Shown: in pieces, positions 1 to 8,125 of the stretch
Numbering within the stretch: the stretch's first letter is position 1
Layout of the letters: every line of letters starts with the position of its first letter
Source: Rubripirellula sp.
GTDB taxonomy: Bacteria; Planctomycetota; Planctomycetia; Pirellulales; Pirellulaceae
NCBI GenBank assembly: GCA_012270065.1
Contig: JAAXJB010000078.1
Location: 1-64,000, forward strand
Reading direction: 5' to 3'
Length of the DNA stretch: 64,000 nt
The notes under the pieces: model-generated
Databases searched by the model: none
What the model was told of the DNA's origin: nothing
What the model saw: the letters and a program-made list of their open reading frames with translations, nothing else
Translations under genes and position numbers: made by a program

Positions 1-78
1 CATGCTGATCACAGACATGGGCAGGCGGGCCGGAAGTTCTGGAACCGACAAAAGGTTTCCCCAAGGAATCAATCCGGC

Positions 79-1710
79 CTATTGCCCAAACAGAACCTCC
101 GGGCCCTGACGGAAGATCACATCGACGGGAATTCCCTTTTCAGTCAATTTATCAAGTTCAGACTGCAATTGTGGTCCAATCACCCCTTTGGTCTTCACCA
201 GTGAAGCTGCTCCCGGGGATTCCCCATCCCCCTGCAACTGCAACAACACGGACGACAGATCCCGCGTTGCCTCGCGGAATCGCTCGACGTTGACGCGGTA
301 TTTTCCATTGGGCAAACGCTCAAATGCACCAGCGTCACGGAAGAAATTGAAACGGATCATATTCGCTTTGCCGTGCGCACTGGAGGCACCGAAACGCACA
401 CTCCGAAAGATCCCTGCCATGAAGGTCACGTAATAGTCCTGCAAGTCCGTTTTCAATTCACCTCGCTCGTGCAGTTGATTGATCATATGCAATCCGAGAA
501 TGTCGGCTTTGCCTTCCTCGATTGCTCCCGCATGTTCTTTCAAAGTCGTGCGAACTGATCCGCGTCCATCAATGGTATTCTTGATTCCCAAACCATGCGC
601 AACTTCATGGAACATGGTGTTACTGAAAAAAGCATCAAACGTGACATGATTCCGTTGATCATCAGCAATCAGTTCATCTGCAATTGGAATCAGTATTTTT
701 TCAAACTTGGCACGCATTGCATTTTTCAATTGCAATCTGCGAGTTCCTTTTTTCAACTGGACTTGCTCATCATTTGGCAGATTGATCGCAATGGTCTTTG
801 AACCTGCGTTGCAGTCACCAGCATAGTAAATGACGTCATAGGCATTGAGTTCTGTATCTGTTCCTGGTTCTTCCAGTTTATACTTGTCAGGAACAGGCAG
901 GGTTTTCTGAAGATCTGGCAAAAACTTCGAATACTTCGCCAACCGGGCACTCCACGCTTTGTCCTTGATCAAGACGAAGCATTCATGCGCTGTCTTGTAG
1001 CCGTAGAGTTTGTCTTCATAGTTTTCAATTGGCCCGATGACCACATCGATGGTGTTATCGTGCATTTCCAACCAGGCCATATCACTTGGTTGATAATCAT
1101 CCGTCAATAAAGCCTCGGCTCGAAGTACAAGGTAGCGTTTCAGACCAGCATCCTCGGCCAACTCCGCTGCCTGCCGCAACAACTTCGCAGCACTCTGCAT
1201 CTGTTTTTTGAATTGCTCACGATACGGCACCACTTTGAGTTTCCCGGACTCATCACGCCTGATGAATGTGTACAGGCTATCCTTCCCACTCAAATCTGCA
1301 GCTTCAAATTCGGCTTTGGTCATGTCAGCCGGGTAGAAATTTGCTCCGAGGGGTTTTGCATCCATGCCATCCACAAAGGGTGCGTTACCGTCTAGTCGAT
1401 CCCACGGGCCGTAATTGATCTTCACGAACCTGCGAGTGCTGGCTTTTTTCAGCGACTCCAGAAACTTTTTTCGGGGGCCGTACGCTTCATACCAGAAACA
1501 GTTGTCCATGATCTTGCCGGCTTCCATCAACAAGAGAAGCATCTGTCGCTGTTTTTCTGTCAACTGACTGAGGTCGGTCGTCAAATCGACCACGGCGTAT
1601 TGATCAATCGCTTTGGTGACATCCACGGGTTTCTGACCCATGACAATCGACTGACCAGAAACAGCCAGAAAGCAGATGGCCGCCACAAACTTCACAATTC
1701 TGATGTGCAT
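79..1710 (-). CDS. secreted M49-type (dipeptidyl-peptidase III-like) zinc metallopeptidase
   Basis: The 543-residue protein starts with a signal peptide (hydrophobic core about residues 6-20). A HEVAH motif at residues 368-372 is followed about 30 residues later by EEGKAD (398-403). A HExxH helix with a downstream E-E-x-K/R-A-D/E helix is the zinc-site layout of the M49 family. Classical DPP III has a six-residue HExxxH motif, whereas this protein has the shorter HExxH form seen in some bacterial relatives. Such enzymes cut short peptides and would act outside the cytoplasm here. I chose the ATG at 1710 because it opens the signal peptide and has a purine-rich stretch (AGAAAG) just upstream; the frame stays open to a GTG at 1797. 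The gene is divergent from the next gene. Confidence 0.75.
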   Translation of the reverse strand: MHIRIVKFVAAICFLAVSGQSIVMGQKPVDVTKAIDQYAVVDLTTDLSQLTEKQRQMLLLLMEAGKIMDNCFWYEAYGPRKKFLESLKKASTRRFVKINYGPWDRLDGNAPFVDGMDAKPLGANFYPADMTKAEFEAADLSGKDSLYTFIRRDESGKLKVVPYREQFKKQMQSAAKLLRQAAELAEDAGLKRYLVLRAEALLTDDYQPSDMAWLEMHDNTIDVVIGPIENYEDKLYGYKTAHECFVLIKDKAWSARLAKYSKFLPDLQKTLPVPDKYKLEEPGTDTELNAYDVIYYAGDCNAGSKTIAINLPNDEQVQLKKGTRRLQLKNAMRAKFEKILIPIADELIADDQRNHVTFDAFFSNTMFHEVAHGLGIKNTIDGRGSVRTTLKEHAGAIEEGKADILGLHMINQLHERGELKTDLQDYYVTFMAGIFRSVRFGASSAHGKANMIRFNFFRDAGAFERLPNGKYRVNVERFREATRDLSSVLLQLQGDGESPGAASLVKTKGVIGPQLQSELDKLTEKGIPVDVIFRQGPEVLFGQ

Positions 1711-2073
1711 TTCTTTCTCAATGGTATCACTGGTTTTCAAGGCTGATTCGCCCCTGCCAAATCCACGACCCGCCACGGATACCCAGCATGCGAACACCCC
1801 AGCATGAGCCGATCTTTCATCTTACCGGATTACCCAGGCTTTTTTGGGCGTGCAGGGAATCGGAACAGATAGAAAACTCCCGGCCAGAAGGCCAAGGTGT
1901 AGCAAAACAGAACACCTGTATGATCGTGAATCAGACAATCAGGTGATGGTGGCCTCCACAACAGCTGTTTCCGGCACAAATGCCGTAATCCTGATGAAAT
2001 ATCATGTTTGGCATGATGTCTGCTACCTGTTCGAGGTCTTCTCGTCTTTTCCATTTTTCACAGGAGACAGCTC
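1711..2073. other. divergent intergenic region
   Basis: This 363-bp spacer lies between the divergent peptidase gene and the exported hypothetical protein. It must hold both promoters, but I cannot assign -35/-10 boxes with confidence. A clear CAGGAG ribosome-binding site precedes the ATG at 2074. The short ORFs inside it have no recognisable features. Confidence 0.4.
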
Positions 2074-2913
2074 ATGAAATGCCTGACAAATATTTACCTG
2101 CTCGTGTTTTTGGTTGGTTTCACTTGCCAACATCGTGCAGCAGCCGAAGAAGGAAAAACAACAGCGACGGGTCTCTTCGATGCGATTGACGGGGGCAGGG
2201 TAGACGTTCAGATCATTGCCCTTAGCGCCAAACAGGCGAATGTGTTGATCACCAACCAAAGCGACAAGCCGTTGCATCTTGAACTACCCAAGACAATCGC
2301 CGCTGTTCCAGTACTTGGGCAGTTCGGACAAAATCAGAATTTCAATCAGAATCAGGGTGGTGCAGGAGGCGGAAATCAGGGCATTGGTGGCGCCTTTGAC
2401 ATGCGCAACGGTCAGGGGCAGGGGAATCAGCAGGGATTCCAGAATGGTCAGGGTTTTGGAAGGGGCTTCATGCGCATCGCGCCCGGCAAAGTTTGCAAGC
2501 TGAAAGCGAAAATGGTTTGCCTTGAACATGGCAAGCCGGATCCGAAACCCAAGATTGCTTATCGGATGATCCCTTTGCAAACATTCATTGATGACCCAAT
2601 CGTCACGAAAGTATGCGAGCAACTGGGAACCGGCCAAATCACACAGAAGGTCGCGCAGGCAGTCGTTTGGCACCAAGCCAACGAGCTTTCATGGGCACAG
2701 CTTGCTGAGCTGGATCAGTTGAAATCAATGTATCGCGGCAACATAAAATTTTTCAGCGAAGACGAGCTCAATGGTGCGAAGGACTACCATGCTTCAGCGA
2801 TCGCAAAAAAACATGCCGGATCATTGATCTCTGTGACGAGCGCTTCGCAACGTGCAAACGTTTCTGCTGCGTCTGCCAGATTATCATCAGGGAGTCAGTC
2901 GGAACGTGAGTGA
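2074..2913 (+). CDS. exported hypothetical protein with Asn/Gln/Gly-rich segment
   Basis: This 279-residue protein has a clear signal peptide (residues 1-25, ending AAAEE) and a good CAGGAG ribosome-binding site. A small folded N-terminal part, probably beta-rich, is interrupted at about residues 85-135 by a low-complexity stretch made of N, Q, G and F. The part after the insert contains a CLEHGK motif and an alpha-helical C-terminus. I recall similar proteins only from planctomycetes, where the CLEHGKP-x-P motif recurs, but no function is known to me. The disordered insert looks like a surface-exposed or aggregation-prone linker. Confidence 0.7.
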   Translation: MKCLTNIYLLVFLVGFTCQHRAAAEEGKTTATGLFDAIDGGRVDVQIIALSAKQANVLITNQSDKPLHLELPKTIAAVPVLGQFGQNQNFNQNQGGAGGGNQGIGGAFDMRNGQGQGNQQGFQNGQGFGRGFMRIAPGKVCKLKAKMVCLEHGKPDPKPKIAYRMIPLQTFIDDPIVTKVCEQLGTGQITQKVAQAVVWHQANELSWAQLAELDQLKSMYRGNIKFFSEDELNGAKDYHASAIAKKHAGSLISVTSASQRANVSAASARLSSGSQSERE

Positions 2914-3398
2914 ACCACCCTTCTTGCAGATGATTCACAAACAGAGCTTTCGACAGATCCCTGCAACTCTCGCCTTGTTGTTCAATGGCGATCGGATGGA
3001 AAGTGCAGGCTGATCAAGGTGATAGAGCAAACAGGAGATGCAACTCACATCTGTCTGAAGAGAAGTGGCCGGCTCGAATTCACTGTCAAGTGATTCCAGC
3101 CGGGAACTGCAAGACCGTCTGAATATTTTTGACAGGACGCCAATCCGGCGCGTAACATCGCCGGATCTCATACCGCTGTCGGTCCAATGCCGCCGAGACA
3201 CACTCGAAGGTGGTCAATTTTCTCCCCGGCACGCATGCAGAACTTCTGGCAAGTTCAACCGCGATCAAACCGCGCGCAGCTGCGTACCGTAAACACGATT
3301 AAGTCTGTGAGCAAAGCTGTATTCCAGCCAACAGGAAGTCACAGAAACGTTATGTTAGGGGTTTCCATTGTTTTCCAACGTCCTATTTTTTCGACATC
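2914..3398. other. intergenic region, no gene recognised
   Basis: These 485 bp separate the exported hypothetical protein from the sulfatase. Short ORFs on both strands, the longest about 60 to 88 codons, show no start signals or recognisable protein features. The last 100 bases before the sulfatase are AT-richer and probably contain its promoter. Confidence 0.35.
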
Positions 3399-5339
3399 AT
3401 GCAACAACCAACCCCGACCCGCAAATCAGCCTGCTTCATCTTTTCCATTGGCATCTTTGCACTTTGTTTCGACACCAGCCTGCTTGCCCAGGAAAGTGCA
3501 AGCGTATCGCCGAAAAAGAAAAACCGTCCCAACATTCTGTGGCTCTTCGCCGAAGACACATCGCCATGGATGGGTTGCTATGGGGATCCAATCAATCAGG
3601 GTAAGACGCCCAACATTGATTCTCTGGCTGAACGTGGCGTTCGCTTTTCGCGTGCCTATGTTCCAGCCCCAGTGTGCTCCGCGTGCCGTTCAGCGTTGAT
3701 GGGCGGAAAAAACCAGATCCGCTTCAATGCACACGAGCATCGTTCATCGAGAGGTCCAGCAAAACTTCAATTACCTGAATCCATGAAACTGCTTCCACAA
3801 CTCATCAAGGAGAGTGGATACTTCACGTTCAATCTTGGTAAGAGTGACTACAATTTTGTCTGGGATGCACCAGCAACGTACTCACTCGAGAACAAATCCA
3901 GAAACGCGATTCCATGGAATACCTTGCAGGACAACCAGCCGTTTTTTGGACAAATCCAAACAGCGGGGGGGAAAAACAACACGACCAAATTCCCCCAGTC
4001 CCGAAAGGTTGATCCAGACTCCGTGACAGTGCCTCCAGATTATCCTCAAAATGATCTGTACCGGTCCGTTGTTGCACAACACTATGATGCCATTCGCAAA
4101 GATGATGATTTCATTGGAGAAGTGCTCGCTGGCCTCGCCAAATCGAACCTCATCGAAAACACCATTATTGTCTACTTCGGTGACCACGGAGCGAACAACC
4201 TTGTGCGTCATAAACAGATGCCAACCGAAGGTGGCTTGCATGTTCCGTTCATCATGGCTGGTCCTGACCCTTATGTGCCTGCAAGTTCTGTTCGTGATGA
4301 TCTTGTGAATCTTCTGGATCTTTCGGCAACTACGCTGGCATGGGCAGGAGTCCCACTTCCTGATTGGTATGAAGGTCAAAACCTGTTCGATTCAAAACTG
4401 GTTCCACGAAGTGCGGTATTTGCAGCCAAGGATCGACTTGACCACACCATTGATCGAGTGCGCAGTGTCCGGACACACCAATACCGTTACACAAAAAACT
4501 TCAAAACTGACCGTGTTTTTCTCCAACCGCAGTACCGTGATTCCAGAGATTATGTGCGTAACCTCCGGGACATGTACGCAGCCGGCGAATTGTCTGCGAA
4601 GCTGACTGAAATCTATTTTGGTGAGCGACCTGCTGAAGAACTTTATGATGTCATTGAAGATCCGAGCCAATTGAACAATCTGGCACTTGATCCTGAATAC
4701 GCTGCGGTGCTGAAGCAACACCGCGAACTGCTTGAACAGTGGATCGCACAAGGCGATGCTGGTATCGAAGAAGAATCCGACGAAGAGTTGGCCTATCAAG
4801 GCCGGGAACACAAATGGGGAACTGGAGTGAATCCCGAATACGAAAGAGTTCGGGCCGATACCGATGGAGACGGACTCTCGGACATTTGGGAAAAAGTCAA
4901 TGGTCGTGATCCGATGGACGGCAAACTGCTCTTCACATTTGACTGTGGTGGCTGGCAGACAGAAGGCTGGATCGGTTCCTCGGAATTGAACAACATTGCC
5001 GGTGCTCAAGGTTACCTTGATTTCAATCTTGGAAAAACGGAGTCGACTTTAAGTCGGAGCGAGCTTCGTCTTGATGCCAAAAAGAATCTGGGTGATCTGG
5101 TTATCAAAGCTCGATCCGATCACGATGTGATCTTGCAATTGGTTGCTGGCTCAGAGAATGAAGCAACCATCAGGAAGACAGTTGGCCAAGTCACTCTCAA
5201 GGCGGGCAACCAATGGTCATCCGTTGCCATTCCTCTTTCGAAGAACAAGGCTTGGCAAGGTGTAATCACGCAACTTGACTTGAAGCTGAATGGGCCGGAA
5301 GGAACAAAGGTCGAATTCGATTCCATCGAGGTTCGCTGA
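3399..5339 (+). CDS. secreted sulfatase with Ca-binding repeat and C-terminal beta domain
   Basis: The 646-residue protein has an N-terminal signal peptide (about residues 1-31, cleavage near LLAQ). The sulfatase domain opens with PNILWLF and carries C93-S-A-C-R97, the C-x-P/A-x-R signature whose Cys is converted to formylglycine. It has Ala at the third position, as in a subset of planctomycete sulfatases. The metal motif GDHG follows further on. After about residue 480 comes an EF-hand-like thrombospondin-type-3 segment (DTDGDGLSDIWE) and then a roughly 120-residue beta-rich domain that may bind carbohydrate. It would hydrolyse sulfate esters of extracellular polysaccharide. It stands alone here, unlike the sulfatase pair at 38-41 kb. 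Confidence 0.9.
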   Translation: MQQPTPTRKSACFIFSIGIFALCFDTSLLAQESASVSPKKKNRPNILWLFAEDTSPWMGCYGDPINQGKTPNIDSLAERGVRFSRAYVPAPVCSACRSALMGGKNQIRFNAHEHRSSRGPAKLQLPESMKLLPQLIKESGYFTFNLGKSDYNFVWDAPATYSLENKSRNAIPWNTLQDNQPFFGQIQTAGGKNNTTKFPQSRKVDPDSVTVPPDYPQNDLYRSVVAQHYDAIRKDDDFIGEVLAGLAKSNLIENTIIVYFGDHGANNLVRHKQMPTEGGLHVPFIMAGPDPYVPASSVRDDLVNLLDLSATTLAWAGVPLPDWYEGQNLFDSKLVPRSAVFAAKDRLDHTIDRVRSVRTHQYRYTKNFKTDRVFLQPQYRDSRDYVRNLRDMYAAGELSAKLTEIYFGERPAEELYDVIEDPSQLNNLALDPEYAAVLKQHRELLEQWIAQGDAGIEEESDEELAYQGREHKWGTGVNPEYERVRADTDGDGLSDIWEKVNGRDPMDGKLLFTFDCGGWQTEGWIGSSELNNIAGAQGYLDFNLGKTESTLSRSELRLDAKKNLGDLVIKARSDHDVILQLVAGSENEATIRKTVGQVTLKAGNQWSSVAIPLSKNKAWQGVITQLDLKLNGPEGTKVEFDSIEVR

Positions 5340-5807
5340 TCTCTGCCCCGGACTGAACCGGCTTCTGGACTGAACCGGCCTCGCATTGAACTTTTGTGGT
5401 CAGTTAGGCAGGAATGTGACTGGAAACCTATCGCCACCCCGCTGCAGAAGTACCGCGAGGCCCGGCCATTTTGTCACACCCTGTGTTCGGGTTGGTAATT
5501 AGCTCCCGAGGAACGGCATGGCCTTTATACGCTTCCCAACGGCGTAAATTCGCTATTTGGGGGGTGAAATCGCATCCTACATGATCTTCGTGGAGCGACC
5601 CCGCCATGTGACTGCAAAGATGTTTCCGGGCAATCTTGAATCAAGGGGTTTTCAGATCCCAAATCAGGTGCATAATTCCGACCCACCATCGGCATGGCGG
5701 GAAGCTTGATTGCACGCGTTCCCAAATCAGACATCGGATACTTCCATTCCTGTTTTGTTTTGCACGCAACCTGAGTTTCACCATTGAACCCCTCGGACAC
5801 GAATCAG
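5340..5807. other. intergenic region, no gene recognised
   Basis: This 468-bp spacer begins with a short direct repeat (ggactgaaccggc at about 5350 and 5367). No ORF in it shows coding character. The frame of the next gene extends a few codons upstream to a TTG at 5784, but the ATG at 5808 is the better start. Confidence 0.35.
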
Positions 5808-6416
5808 ATGCTCTCACTGTCCTCAGGACGTATCATCACTGCCTTCTGCGTGGCTCTGGCTCTCCTCACGCTCCAGGGAACGTCTGCATTAGGTCAGACA
5901 CGCGAGGCAAACGCCCCTGCCGACAAACCATCATCGCTGCGGCAAGGTGATTCGGTTGGAGTTTTTTATGTGACGAAAGTAGCGGGTGCCGAGGATGACG
6001 GTGTTCGTCCGGGTGAGCAGTTGTGCTATCGATGCCGTTATGGTTCCAGCCCGATGGTGATGGTGTTTGCACGCCGAACAGGCGGTCGTGTCACGGAGTT
6101 GGTCAAACGCATCGATAAAGCCGTTTTCTCAAATCGGAAACGTCGCCTGAAGGGGCTTGTGACCATGATGGGTGAAAACTCGTCCGCTGTGAAAGCTGCC
6201 GCGGGTCAGGTCGCAGCAGAAGCAGAAGTTGAGCATGTCCCCGTGGTGGTTGCCAAGGAGGTCAAGACCGGCCCGTTGAACTACAAACTACCTGCCGATG
6301 CGGATGTCACGATCGTGGTTGCCAAGGACAGTCAGGTAGTGAAAACACATACGTTCACATCTGAGAAAGTCGACATTGCTGCAGTCATGGACGAGGTGGA
6401 ACGAATCCTCGAATAG
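5808..6416 (+). CDS. exported thioredoxin-fold-like hypothetical protein
   Basis: The 202-residue protein begins with a signal peptide (residues 1-30, ending ALGQ). The mature part contains GEQLCYRCRYG followed by a hydrophobic strand (PMVMVFAR), then helices and a repeated VVVAKxxxV strand pattern. A CxxC followed by a beta strand and helix, with a secreted location, suggests a redox-inactive or specialised thioredoxin-like fold. The CYRCRYG context is one I associate with planctomycete-specific proteins of unknown function. I chose the ATG at 5808 over an upstream TTG at 5784 because it leads straight into the signal sequence. A strong terminator follows. Confidence 0.6.
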   Translation: MLSLSSGRIITAFCVALALLTLQGTSALGQTREANAPADKPSSLRQGDSVGVFYVTKVAGAEDDGVRPGEQLCYRCRYGSSPMVMVFARRTGGRVTELVKRIDKAVFSNRKRRLKGLVTMMGENSSAVKAAAGQVAAEAEVEHVPVVVAKEVKTGPLNYKLPADADVTIVVAKDSQVVKTHTFTSEKVDIAAVMDEVERILE

Positions 6417-6468
6417 ACCTTTGGCGTCAACATCCGAATTGCTGCTCAAGCGGTTTACCAGTCAACTG

Positions 6469-6497
6469 GCCGGCTTCCATGGGAAGCCGGCTTTTTT
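6469..6497 (+). terminator. Rho-independent terminator
   Basis: A perfect 10-bp GC-rich stem (GCCGGCTTCC paired with GGAAGCCGGC, 3-base loop) is followed by six T residues. It lies about 50 bases after the stop of the thioredoxin-like gene and before the cytochrome gene. Confidence 0.9.
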
Positions 6498-6652
6498 CTT
6501 GCACGATTTGCTGAGTTTCCCCGATCCACAGGTGCTCGTGCCAAATCGTGACCTAAACTTCCTCTGAAGAAGAGGCCCATCGCGACGTCGCATCCTGATC
6601 CGAATTTTCGGATTTTTCCGGACTTAAACGCCCCAAAGACAAACCGCTCAGC

Positions 6653-7690
6653 ATGAAAACTGCATCTCGCTGGTTAACCGCATTTTCAGTCCTTCCAGCG
6701 GCAATCTTTGGCATCCTCAGCGCAAATGCAATTCCGGTGGAAAACAGCGGGCAGATTTTAGAACCAGCTAAACCGCCCGAACCCAGTCTGGTACTTGGCA
6801 ATGAAGCGTGCGTGAAGTGCCATACTGCCGAAGTCCAGGTGTGGAAGAAAACACCGCATGCATCAACATTCGAACAACTGCACCGAAAGCCGGAAGCAAA
6901 AACCATTGCCTCGAAACTTGGCCTGAATTCAATCAAGAATTCTGGACGTTGCGTTGCCTGTCACTACACCCAGCAACAAACAGCTGATGCCACCACACGT
7001 GTGATTTCTGGTGTTTCCTGTGAATCATGCCATGGTGCTGCAAAGAACTGGATGGCCATTCACCACGATTTTGGTGGAGAAGATTTCACGCGACTCGATG
7101 AAAGTCCAACGCACCGTGTCCAACGCATCGCCGCAAGTGTCAAAGCCGGCATGCGAAACCCAAAGAATCTATACTCGATGGCGCAAAGCTGTCTCCGTTG
7201 TCATACCACGGCGGACGAGGAATTGGTCAATGTCGGCGGACATCCGGCAGGTAGCCTCGACTTTGAATTTGTGTCCTGGAGTCAGGGTCTTGTTCGACAC
7301 AATTTTCTCAATAGCGATGGGAAAATCAACGAACTCAGCTCTCCCGAGCGACTTCGCACGATGTTCGTTGCTGGAATGATCGCGGAGTTGGAAGCAAGCC
7401 TCAGAGCGACCGCTCTTGCGACAGAAAAAGCGACCTACGGTATCACCTCCGCACAGCGTGCAGCTCGCGCTGGAGCACGACTGGCAAGCATTCAGCAGAA
7501 GGTGGATTCCCCGGAGGTCGCAAAAATCGTTGAGATCTTCAAGTCGATCCAATTGAAGTTGAATAACGAATCCCAGCTTACGAATGCAGCCGACCAGATT
7601 GCTGAACTGGGGTACAAGTTTGCAGAAACCACTGAGACCGACCTGAGCCCTCTGGATCGCTTCATTCCGGGACGCGATCTTTACAAGTAG
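6653..7690 (+). CDS. secreted tetraheme cytochrome c
   Basis: The 345-residue protein has a signal peptide (residues 1-26) and four CxxCH heme c sites: CVKCH at 53-57, CVACH at 100-104, CESCH at 123-127 and CLRCH at 180-184. The spacing and the HxxxFxxLH-like ligand region between the first two sites resemble the cytochrome c554/multiheme cytochrome group. The C-terminal 150 residues are helical and lack heme motifs. It probably transfers electrons in the periplasm or an equivalent compartment. No partner oxidoreductase is adjacent, so its redox chain cannot be named. Confidence 0.85.
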   Translation: MKTASRWLTAFSVLPAAIFGILSANAIPVENSGQILEPAKPPEPSLVLGNEACVKCHTAEVQVWKKTPHASTFEQLHRKPEAKTIASKLGLNSIKNSGRCVACHYTQQQTADATTRVISGVSCESCHGAAKNWMAIHHDFGGEDFTRLDESPTHRVQRIAASVKAGMRNPKNLYSMAQSCLRCHTTADEELVNVGGHPAGSLDFEFVSWSQGLVRHNFLNSDGKINELSSPERLRTMFVAGMIAELEASLRATALATEKATYGITSAQRAARAGARLASIQQKVDSPEVAKIVEIFKSIQLKLNNESQLTNAADQIAELGYKFAETTETDLSPLDRFIPGRDLYK

Positions 7691-8125
7691 CCTGTTGCAA
7701 TCCCCAGACCACAATTCAATGCTGCAACTCGCGGTCAAACGTGCCTCGATAAAGACTCATTTGCTATCCTCTTGATCTTCATGGGCAGGAACTTAGTACC
7801 AGGCCTTTCCATGGTTCCATTGTTGGCTTTTTCCCGATTCCAGACAGACCTTCTGACGGTCTGCATCTGGCAGTCTTTCAGGCCTCAGGCTGACAACCTG
7901 GCAGATTTTGAAACCCCGGAGAGTCATTTCAGCCGCGTTGGCTGGCCATCCGACAAAGATTCTCGATGGAGTAAATACTAGCTTCAAACGGGATTTTTTA
8001 TTTATTTTGAGTTCTATCTATGGTGTGGGATTGCAAACAACAGACCGACAGAACAGGGTGATGTTGCTACATTAACGCGGATGGACCCCTGACCATTTCA
8101 CCTCAAAACCCAACCAACGCAGCGA
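7691..8125. other. intergenic region before MMPL transporter
   Basis: These 435 bp lack a supported gene. ORFs of about 65-70 codons on both strands have no recognisable features. An AT-rich stretch at about 7985-8030 is the likeliest promoter region for the transporter gene. Confidence 0.35.
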
